A stretch of DNA of 64,000 nucleotides from Ahaetulla prasina (lineage: Eukaryota > Chordata > Lepidosauria > Squamata > Colubridae): positions 161,347,438 to 161,411,437 of the forward strand of contig NC_080540.1 of NCBI RefSeq assembly GCF_028640845.1, in the 5' to 3' direction. The notes beneath the pieces were generated by a model that searched no databases, had not been told where the DNA came from, and was given only the letters and a program-made list of their open reading frames with translations. Positions 1-9,600 of this stretch are shown piece by piece; the stretch's first letter is position 1, and the number at the start of each line of letters is the position of its first letter. A program made the translations under genes and the position numbers.

Positions 1-1632
1 CAGAGGGGACTTGGAAGGCCGGATGAACCCTCGGGCCAGATTTTTGTCCAGAAAGTCCCTGAGGCGGCCAACTCGGGCTCGGACATGGAATACAGGCGCC
101 CGTGGGCAGCGGGCGCGGGTTGCAGGTCCACGGGCAGTCGTGGGGCGGTGCGGGGGTGGCGGTCCGCCTCCTTTTCGCTGAAGGCGTCAGCGAAGTCCTG
201 CAGCTCGGGGCACGGCGGCGGCGGGTGAAGCGTCCTGGCGGCGCGGGTGTGGCGGATGTGGTCGACACACTGCAGGCTGGGAAGCGAGATGGCGTTCGCG
301 ACCAGGCCACCTGAGGGTCGTGCGTCCGCAGCCAGGCCAGTCCGAGGATCACTGGGAAGTGGAGGTCCGCCGTCACGTGAAGCGAATCGCCTCCTCGTGG
401 TCCCCGATGGCGGGCGCAAGGGCTGCGTGGCGGTTAATGGGTCCGCCACCAGCTCCCTCCCGTCGATGGTCTCGGCGCTCATCGGAGGGTCTACGGAACC
501 AAGGGACACCAAAATGGTCCACGAAGGCCCGGTCCATAAAGTTCGTGGTGGCCCCTGAATCCACCAGCGCGTGTGCGGGATCCCTTCCGGCGGTCACCCA
601 CCACACCGGGTGTCCAAAATCAGGTGCCGAGGGGCCCAGGGTCCACGTCGGCCATGTCTGGCGGGGCTTGGTCCGTGCCCGGCCTAGGGTTTCCCTGGGC
701 CGGGCCTGCCCGTTCCCGACTGGCCAGGCCGGGATTCGGGACGGGCGTCGTGTTCCGCCCGCGCTTCCTGGGGCATGCGGCGGCGAAATGGCGGGCTCCC
801 ACAGTACAAGCACAGCCCCTTGGCGCCTCCGGCTCCGCTCCTGGGCCGTCAGGCGAGGCCTGGCCGCTCCTAACTCCATGGGCTCCTCGGCGGCAGCCAC
901 GGCGCGGGTGGCCGGGGCGGGTCGGCAGGTCGAGGAGGCGGCGGTCTTTGGCAGTTGCGGGCGGCGACAGGGCGGGCGTTGCTGGAGACGGGTGTCGAGG
1001 CGCAGGCAGAGGGCACCAGGTCAGCGAGGTCATGGCGCCTCCACCGAGCCAGCTCGTCCTGCAGCTCTTCCGAAGGCCCCTCTTGAGCAGCGTCCGCTAG
1101 TGCCGTGTCGTTCCAGTCGAATCATGGCACAGCAACCGAATTCGCGATGTACTCCCGGGCGGGGCCCTTGTTGGATCTCTCCGGCGCCAGGCAGCCGTCT
1201 GGGCCCGCACAGGGTCTTCATACATCAGGCGTGGTGCCCCAGAACCCCTGGTAGTCCGCCAGCAAGGGGCTGTCCCTGAGCACCAAGGCGTGGCCCACTG
1301 CGCAGCCTGGCCAGACAACAGGTTCATCACGAAGGCCACCCTGGCCCGGTCATCTGGAAAGTCCCCGGCCGCATTGCCATGTAGGTCTGGCACTGGGCCA
1401 TGAAGGCGGGAACATCTCCATCCGTCCTGAGAACTTCTCCGGCACGGTACCGGGCTGTGGCGCTGAGGAGGAGGAGGAGGAGGTTGGACTGCTGGGGCAT
1501 TCCCAGCAGCCAGTTGAGCAGTCAGCTGGGCGACTTGCTGTTGCAGTTGCTGGTTGTCTGTTTGTAGCTGCTGCACAATCAGCGCCAGCTGTTGCTGATC
1601 CATCTTGTAGATGTGTGAGGAGTCAGGCAAGA
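1..1632 (-). mobile_element. Ty3/gypsy-type LTR retrotransposon, internal gag-pol region, decayed and truncated by window edge
   Basis: Read on the minus strand immediately downstream of the LTR at 1633-2148. A Gln-rich, probably coiled-coil gag start (M-D-Q-Q-Q) begins at 1603. It is followed by a capsid-like region, a CCHC zinc-knuckle-like stretch near 825-775 (C-L-Y-C-G in one frame, H-F-A-A-A-C-P in another), an aspartic protease motif (VDSGATTNFM, about 567-538) and the start of a reverse transcriptase region (DKNLARGFIRPSKSPL, about 50-2). The domain order gag, zinc knuckle, protease, RT is that of Ty3/gypsy elements. The frame changes several times, so this copy is not functional. The rest of pol and the second LTR lie outside the window. 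The long plus-strand open frames here are antisense shadows. Confidence 0.85.
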
Positions 1633-2148
1633 TGTCGTGTCCCACTCCTCCGCTGGCGGCTGGGTCCGGGAAATCCGAATCAGGCGTGCCTCTGCAGCTC
1701 TGCCCAAAGTCCTAGCAAAGTCCTCAGAGCAGGCAGGAGACCAGTAAGTGACTTCAGCAAGATAAGTTTGACTTTTGCCTGACTCAGAGACTGCCAGAAA
1801 GTAGATCCTTTATATAGGCCATGGGGTGTGGCTCCATGACTCAGCACTCATTAAGGCCTGCCCCTCCCTTCCCTCTGTAGCCTCCGCCTCTCCAATCTTC
1901 TGATGCGAGGGTCACGCCAATCAGCTGTTGGTAATAAACCCTCCTCAGGCTCACCTGCTGTGGAGGAGGGGGAGGGGTCTAGCTGCTCCGTTTGCCTGGG
2001 CATGGAGTCAGGGCTGGGGCAGGGAGATTCTCCTTCTGCAGTTTGTGTGGGCATGGAGCCAGGACTGGGACCGGGAGGCATACATTCCTCAGTGTGCGGG
2101 AGCAGGTAAGAAGGCCCCGGCTGCTCTGAGGGCGGGCAAGACACAACA
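1633..2148 (-). repeat. 5' LTR of the gypsy-type element
   Basis: On the minus strand the LTR starts TGTTGTGTC and ends GACACGACA, a 9-bp imperfect terminal inverted repeat. The same LTR recurs at 61971-62539 in the same orientation. Here there are two copies of a roughly 51-bp internal tandem unit (from 1993 and from about 2044), against three in the other LTR. The retrotransposon body continues to its left in window coordinates, so this is the element's 5' LTR. Confidence 0.88.
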
Positions 2149-2910
2149 GGATCTGGAGGCTAAATCATATGACAAATGGTTGAGGGAGCTAGGTATGTCT
2201 AGCCTATTGAAGAGAAGGATTGAGGGGAACATACATAATAGCTGTCTTCTAATACTTGGGCTTTCACAAAGAGGGGATTGACTTACTTTCTAGGACTGTG
2301 ATGGTGAACCTATGGCACGTGCGCCAGAGGTGGCACACAGAGCTCTCTCTGATGGCACACTCCGCTGCGCATGCGCGCACGCCTCCCACCAGCAGCTGGT
2401 CTTTGGGTCTCTGCCACACATGCGCGGGGGGGGCATGTGCGGGGGGGGGCCTGAAAGTGGGGGCAAGTGCACAGGGGGGCACGCGCATGTGCGGGGTGGC
2501 ACATGCACAGGGGTCAGGGCGCATGCGGGGGGGCATGCATTGCATTTGGGGGGCTCATGGGCGCACACGCACATTTGCACACGAGTGCGCATTTTGGGCA
2601 TTCAGTCCGGAAAAGATTAGCCATCACTGCTCTAGGGTATCAAAGGGCAGGACAAGAAGTAATGGGTGGAAGGTTGTTAAGGAGAGCTCCAACCTAGAAG
2701 TAAAGATAAATTTTCTGACAATGAGAGCGATTAATCGGTGGACTAGCTTGCCTCCTGGAGTTGTGGGTACTTCATCACTGTAGGTTTTCAAAAATAGATT
2801 GGACAACCATTTGACTGGGATGATATAAGACTCCTGCCTTCAGCTGGGAGTTGGACTAGAAGACCTCCAAACTACCTTCCAGCCCCTATGAATCTAGGAT
2901 TCTATGTTTG
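2149..2910 (+). mobile_element. CR1-type LINE, 3' fragment (interrupted by a hAT element)
   Basis: The right half ends with the characteristic reptile CR1 3' region (ggttggactagaagacctcc-like at about 2850, then a final ATTCTATG at about 2900). The left half (2149-2287) matches the same family upstream. The two parts are separated by the hAT element at 2296-2629. The left edge is the gypsy LTR boundary, so the CR1 was probably there before both insertions. Confidence 0.75.
2296..2629. mobile_element. Non-autonomous hAT element with GC-rich minisatellite interior
   Basis: The left end CTGTGATGGTGAACC and the right end (read inward) CAGTGATGGCTAATC form a terminal inverted repeat. The flanks ttctagga and ctctaggg are a slightly decayed 8-bp target duplication, as in hAT elements. 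The interior has repeated GCATGTGCGGGGGG-type units. It sits inside the CR1 copy. Confidence 0.75.
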
Positions 2911-4313
2911 TTATGAATATTATTTATTTGTATGCCATCAAGAGCTGTGATGAGAAAGGTGGCTTTTAAGTGTGATTAATAAATAAACATTTCATATACA
3001 TTTCATACCTAAAAACTTATAGTGTCTTGGACAAAGTCTTCAATTCAGAACACACATGAGCTAGTTTCTGTGCTAGGCATTTCCCTTGTTAACATCCTGC
3101 CTTAAGCAAGCCCAGCTTTTCATTCTCAACATACTTGTTGCATCACGAAGGGATAATGTTAGTTTTAATAATGGCGGAAGAGCGATTGAGTTGATGTAGA
3201 TAAAGCCTTTTCTTTTTCAGAGCTATAGTCTTGCTGCTTCCTTAAGCTACAAAAAATTAGCTACGCGACCCGCAACAATTGGGGGGTTGTACACATAGTC
3301 CTTCTGAGCCCAAATGCCTACAACAGCAGCAGTGGAAATGTTCATGTATACATTAACAATGACCATTTCAGGGCGCATAGTGTATTTCAATGCAGAAATT
3401 GCTGGTGGGGGAATCATCCTGTGAGGATGAGGATTTGTTAGAATGGCATTTGCAGTCAGTTCCTCCCTATAGCAAGACTTTATAAGGAGTTTGCATAAGA
3501 AGCAAATTGTAATGGAGGATCTAAAGAACAGGAAAATTGTTAACCTTTCTGGATTCAGTCAGTGAAAAAGAGTGGGGCTTTTTATCCTGCCTCAGTCTAA
3601 TGCAGAGTAATTTATATAGCTTTCTTGGCCAGGTTTCAGTCATGTATTCTTTTAGTCTAATTGCAATAACAAAATTGATTTGCTTTGATGGAGATATATT
3701 GGTTGATGCGTGTTCCCATCATTTGGTCTTGGAACATTAAGGCCTTAAAACCGGAGGATGCTAATTCTAATTTGTTCTTCTAAACGTTGTTTTGAGTATA
3801 CATGAGCGCGGTTAGAAATGAAAAGCTGTAATATTTATTCTGGAATTGTAAGGACATTGTTGAAAAAAGGTAGCATTTTATATTTAAACCATTTCAGGGA
3901 TACCTTAAGGACTTCATGGCCAAAAGAAATTCTAAACATTGAAATAATGTATTTCTTGCCCTGAATGTTCAGTCCAATATTAAATGTTTTAATCTCATTT
4001 AGATAACACACCAATGTTAGGATTTCTCAAATGGTTTTAAAAAAGAAAAGGAAAAGAAAGGAAAGGAAAGAGAAAGAAAACAAAAGTATGTAGATATGCT
4101 AATGGGGAATATAAGAAATAATGTTTCATGGCCCCTTGAGATGAAAAAGGATGTGGGTGAGAAAAAAACAAAAGGTAATGGTTCCTGCTGCGGGAAAGAT
4201 ATGATATAATGTGTGTAGGAAGAAAAAAAAATGGCAACAAATGTAGTCAAAGAATAAGGAATGGATTAGAAAATGACAGAGGAAAGTGTAGGGTATTTGT
4301 GTAAAAATAAAAA
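2911..4313. other. Unassigned AT-rich sequence
   Basis: No exon, RNA gene or recognisable repeat was seen. The short open frames here are in low-complexity A- or T-rich sequence. The missing PRR13 5' noncoding exon could lie here, but nothing CpG-rich marks it. Confidence 0.5.
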
Positions 4314-4329
4314 TTGTTTTCAAAGTGGA

Positions 4330-5325
4330 TGAAAATGGCTAAGGAAGGAACCTTTAGCACAGGCTATGGAATGATGGTCATAGCAAACACTCTTTTCCAA
4401 CAACCCAAGAGACGACTCTACGGATGGACATCACCAGACGGTCAACACAGGAATCAGATTGACTCTGTGCTCTGCAGCCAAAGATGGAGAAGCTCTATAC
4501 AGTCAGTAAAAACAAGACCAGGAGCTGACTGTGGCTCAGATCATGAGCTTCTCCTTGCAAAATTTAGGCTTAGATTGAAGAAAGTAGGGAAAAGCCCCAG
4601 GCCACTCAGTTAGGAACTAAACACATCCCTGATGAATATACAGTAGAGGTGACAAATAGATTTAAGGAATTAGATCTGATAGACAGAGTGCCTGAAGAAC
4701 TACGGACAGAGGTTTGCAACATTGTACAAGAGGTAGCAACTAAAACCATCCCAAAGAAAAAGAAAGGCAAGAAAGCAAAATGGCTGTCTGAGGAAGCTCT
4801 GCAAATAGGTGAGGAAAGAAAGGAAGCGAAAGGCAAGGGAGAAAGAGAAAGATATACTCAGTTGAATACAGAATTCCAGAGAATAGCTAGAAGATATAAG
4901 AATACATTCTTAAATGAACAGTGCAAAGAAATAGAAGAAAGGCGGGGCTGGATGAATCAAAAGTTGGAATTAAGATTACCAGGAGAAATATCAGCAACCT
5001 CAGATATGCAGATGATACCACTCTAATGGCAGAAAGCAAAGAGGAACTAAAAAGCCTCTTGATGCGGGTGAAGGAGGAGAGTGCAAAAGTTGGCTTGAAA
5101 CTCAACATTAAGAAAACTAAAATCATGGCATCTGGCCCTCTCAATTCATGGCAGATAGATGGGGAAGAAATGGAGATAGTGACAGATTTTATTTTCCTGG
5201 GCTCCAAGATCACCGCAGATGGGGACTGCAGCCAAGAAATTAAAAGACGCTTGCTCCTGGGGAGGAAAGCTGTAACAAATCTAGACAGCGTACTAAAAAG
5301 CAGAGACATCACCCTGCCAATAGTT
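4330..5325 (+). mobile_element. BovB (RTE-clade) LINE, internally deleted and frameshifted
   Basis: The first part (about 4395-4605) encodes the C-terminal endonuclease region with TSPDGQHRNQIDSVLCSQRW and GADCGSDHEL. It continues in another frame (4649-4940) with VPEELRTEV and TIPKKKKGKKAKWLSEEALQ. A third frame from about 4945 carries NISNLRYADDTTLMAESKEE (the RT catalytic YADD) and KITADGDCSQEIKRRLLLGR, ending near ITLP at 5322. The RT part between the linker and YADD is missing, so the join near 4940-4950 is an internal deletion. The 3' end is also truncated. BovB is common in squamates and known for horizontal transfer. Confidence 0.88.
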
Positions 5326-6651
5326 TTGGGTTTGGGAAAAAATTATTTTAAACAAATCTTGGTGCTGTGAATTTGTTGAACAAGACTGCAGGTGTAGATG
5401 GTGTAGATAAAAAATGTTCAGATATGAAATTATGTGTATGGAATGGCTTGGGCGCATAGTTTAAAATGTCACTAAAGAATGCCGTAATTGTTCCCCTGTT
5501 CTAAATGGTAGGAAAGAAGAGTGAATTCAGAACGCAGAGTTTAATCAATGTACTTGGCAAGGTGTTTGACAGAAATGGTTCAAGAGGAACAATGAATAAA
5601 ATGTGGGAAGCGTTCTGCAACTTTATCCCAGAAAGTTTGCAAACTGTCTGATTGTGAGATACAAAGTTTATTACATGTTTTTGTTTTGATTCGGAAAAAG
5701 CATATAATAAAATGAGTAGACTTGACTTGAATTATGGAACGTACAAAACAGTTGAAAATGGAATATGGGTTAGAAAGTAACTGGGTCTGACTGAAAATGG
5801 AGTGAATAATTGCAAGTTATACATAATCAACAAACCTTAGAGCAGAGGTCTCCAACCTTGGCAACTTTAAGCTTGGCAGACTTCAACTCCCAGAATCCCC
5901 CAGCCAACAAAGCTAGAAAAGGCTATATAAAGAATGGAGTTTGTAAAACTATGTTTAGATTGCTCTTTTTTGTTATCGCCTGTCTTTAATTTATTTTGTT
6001 CATTACAAGTGGATATTTTTCTGCATTTCGCATAGCCTGATTTATCTGAAAAGGAAATAAAAAATGGCTAGTTTCTCAAAATTCAAAATGTTTCTTTTTT
6101 TATAATTCTTCAAACCTATTGAGAGTTTCGTATGAAACATGAATATTAGAAAACTTCATATCATTTTTTTAAAAAACTGCTTTCTTGTATTTGGGTGTAT
6201 TTTCTATCCTGCTGTGAAGGATATTGTTTAAATCGGTATGAGTAAGAACTACACATACTAAAAAATATATTTGAAAAGATATGTCAAGAATCCTGAAATT
6301 CACACTGTGCTGTTTTCCAAAATTACTCCTTGCTGAATTTATACATCATGTTTTTGTACTGGGGTGTGTGTGCGTGTGTGTGGGTGGGAGGAGGTTCTTA
6401 ATGAGATGATTTATGGTTTGGCTTTATAAATGAAACAGGCCACTATAATTTGTTCCAAACCATGATGAAAACAAACGATGTATATCTAAAATACATAGCT
6501 ATACGCTTTCCATGTGCAACCTGACCCTGGAGAAAGATTGAATGGGAAAAGGCTTCATTGCATCTTTCACTATAGCTGGTTTGTGCAGTACTGATGGCTT
6601 TCTAATTTTATATTGTTGGTCTTACCTGTGTCTTCTCCCCTCAATTGACAG
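5326..6651. other. Unassigned sequence upstream of PRR13 coding exon 1
   Basis: Mostly AT-rich unique sequence. It contains a half copy of a foldback hAT element (5843-5925) and a GT-rich run at about 6363-6390. No CpG island or promoter is apparent. Confidence 0.5.
5843..5925. mobile_element. Half copy of the CAGGGGTCTCCAACC foldback hAT MITE
   Basis: It starts CAGAGGTCTCCAACCTTGGC and runs through the same arm as the complete foldback element at 19150-19283. The complementary second arm is missing. Confidence 0.6.
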
Positions 6652-6691
6652 ATTGTTCTCTTGTGAAGCACCATGTGGGATCCCAATGCAG
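6652..6691 (+). CDS. PRR13: PRR13 coding exon 1 (includes 21 nt of 5' UTR)
   Basis: The acceptor ...TTGACAG ends at 6651. A 21-nt leader precedes ATG at 6673. The exon encodes M-W-D-P-N-A plus the first base of Gly7, then donor GTAAAA at 6692. An acceptor just upstream of the ATG implies an upstream noncoding exon, which I could not locate. Confidence 0.88.
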
Positions 6692-9600
6692 GTAAAAAGG
6701 GAAGGTGATTTAATGTGAATGTCTAAGATATTTCTCTAAAATCACAACTTGAGTAAGTACAGTGTGTCATTGCCTATTAAATCTCTCTGGGCAAGTAGTT
6801 GGCCTCATGACTGGAGGCTTTACTGGAGACCAGCATTTGGCAGCTGCCCATAAAGGTTTGGAATGCAGGATCCTTGCTGAATTAATATATTTATTGCCAT
6901 GGTCTCTCTCTCTCTCTCTCCCCGTCTCTGTCTCCCCCCCCCACTTGTAATACCTTAAATGCCATTTTGTTGATGTCTCCTAACATTGTCCATGTAACAG
7001 CATTAGCACACTGGTGGCAAAAGTCTTGCAAATTTCCTGTGGAAAGGAAATCTGTCCAGAAGCAACTCTGCAGGCATTTATGGCCGGTTGCAATTAACTT
7101 CAGCCAGCCCACTTCCTGCAGCCGAATTAGTCTGTCTCCAGTAAATCTGTGGAAGAACTTCCTGTGTGTTTTCCTTACTGCTGCCTGCCAGATATGCTTC
7201 ACTGTTGGCTCATTTGGATTTTTTCCGTGTATGAGATGTGCTTAAGGTTGAAACGCACCACACTCCTCTCAAACTCCCAAAAGCTTTAACCAAAAACTGT
7301 CTACCATTGACCTCACCCCATTCCTAAGAGGACTATAAGGGGCGTGCATAAGAGCACAAAAGTGCCTACCGTTCCTGTCCTATTGTTTCATTATATATAC
7401 GCTTATGTGTTGTATAGTTGTTTCATGCTTATGCTTATATATGCTGTTGTGACTAAATAAATAAATAAACAGGGAGGAATCCTTTGTCGTGGTCTCCCAG
7501 ACGTGCACCCAGAATTTGCCCTGAGAGATGGAACTTAAGATCACCTGATTTGCTAAGGGTGGGGGGGCTTGCTTGCTTTCAGATTTGGTTATCTTTGGAT
7601 AAATTCTATTTACACAAAAAAAAAAAGCCACCCAAGCCAAAGCATCTTTATGATGTTGCTCAAAGAGCAAAAGCGTTTGCAATGGCCATTGGGTGAGAAT
7701 CTGCTGGATTGAGAGGTTTTACGGTTATCACCGAGCAGGCTATAAAATTGTGGGGAAATAGGAGCTGGTGCTATTTGCATCCATCGTGAGTTGAGGATGA
7801 TAACTAACTAGCCTTTTCCCAGTCTGATCTTAATCCAAATGTATTGGGCTTTCTCACAACTGTCAGACAGTATCATGGAATACACCAGTTTAGCCGCATT
7901 CTGGGTATAGCGGGTTAGGAAGGAATTGAGTTTTGTATAGGATATGCGCTTGTCTAAAGCGACAAAATATAACCCGGAAATTCTGTGAGCAAATTAGCCC
8001 TTCATTGATAGGAATTCTACAAAGCTGGATTTCTTTCACCAAGTAGCAGATCTATTGTTTCTTCTTACCTTCCATTTTAGGGCAGCCAGGTGCCTTCCCT
8101 GGAGCAGCACATCCCCCCAATCCTTCTTACCCGGGTGGCTTCAATCCTGCATACCCACCTCCTGTGAACCCTGCATTCCCTCCAGGACCTATGCCTGCTG
8201 GCCCCTGCCCTGTACCCCCAGTAGGGATCCCAGGGCAACCTGCCTATCCCCCAGGCCACCCCATTCAACCCCCATATCCTGGTCATCAGCCTATCCTGCC
8301 TGGTGGTCCTTTGCCCCCACCTGTTCCTGGGATGCCGGGAGGAATAGGAGTCAACCCATTGCTGCCCGGGGCTGCTGCTGCGGGCGCCTACGTGATGGAC
8401 AAGAAAGCTGCTAAAAAGATGAAAAAGAAGATGAAGAAGGCACACAAGATGCATAAACCACACAAACTCCACAAGGTGCATGGAAAGGTCAGTAGAGAGG
8501 AGTGAGATGGCAAACTTAGGCCGTACAGGTAGTCCTCGATTTATGACCACAGTTGAGCCCAAATTTTCTGTTGCTAAAAGCGAGCTTTGCCCCCATTTTA
8601 CGACCTTTCTTGCCACAATTGTTAAGTGAATCACTGCCGTTAGTAACACGGTTGTTAAGTAAATCTGGCTTCCCCATCGACTTTGCTTGTCAGAAGTTCG
8701 CAAAAGGTGATCACGTGACCCCGGCACACTACAGTCGTCGTGCAGTAAATATGAGTCAGCTGCCCAAGCATCTGAACTTTGATTACTGTGACCGTGGGGA
8801 TGCTGCAAAGGTCATAAGTGTGAAAAACGATCATGTCATTTTTTTCCAGTACCGTTGTAACTTCAAACGGTAACTAAAAGAACTGTTGTAAGATGAGGAC
8901 TATCCGTGTTAGGGATTACGATTTATTTCCAACCGCTGCAGTGGTGGGTTTCAAATTTTTTTACTACCGGTTCTGTGGGCGTGGCTTGGCGGGCGTGGCA
9001 GGGGAAGGATACTGTAAAATCTCCATTCCCACCCCACTCCAGGGGAAGGTTACTGCAAAATCCCTGTTTCCTCCCAATCAGCTGGGATTCAGGAGGCAGA
9101 GAATAGATGGGGGCAGGGCCAGTCAGAATTTTTACTGCCGGTTCTCTGAACTACTCAAAATTTCCTCTACTGGTTCTCCGGAACTGGTCAGAACCTGCTG
9201 AAACCCACCTCTGAACTGCTGCCAAAGTAGGTTTTGTCGCAAATCTGTCTCTTCCATTTTCTGAAAATCCCAAAGGCTGTTTGATTTGGATCCCATATTT
9301 GGAATCTAGCATTAATTCCTTGGTGGTGGAGGAAGAGGAGGAAGAGGAACAGAGGAACTTGTTGTTTTGGGGATGGGGAGAGGGGAAGCATTGCTCAATG
9401 AGGTTTGATTCCCTATTTACACTGTGGCTATGCATGAAGGAACTGTTTCAGAAGCAGTCAATGTACCAATTAGCACAGAAGTGACAATCTGAAACAGAGG
9501 CTGTTTTTGTTGTTCTGGCTGCCTTCCAAATAACTGATCAACACCATTGGTGTTGGCTGAAGAGAGAGCTCCATGTGCAGTTATCAGCCTTTGGATTGGG

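Noticed and set aside
320..1279. 319-codon plus-strand open frame
   Set aside because: It is antisense to the gypsy gag-pol region, GC-rich and without recognised domains; a shadow frame.
8077..8808. 243-codon minus-strand open frame
   Set aside because: It overlaps PRR13 exon 2 and the adjacent MITE; proline codons read backwards leave an open frame by composition.
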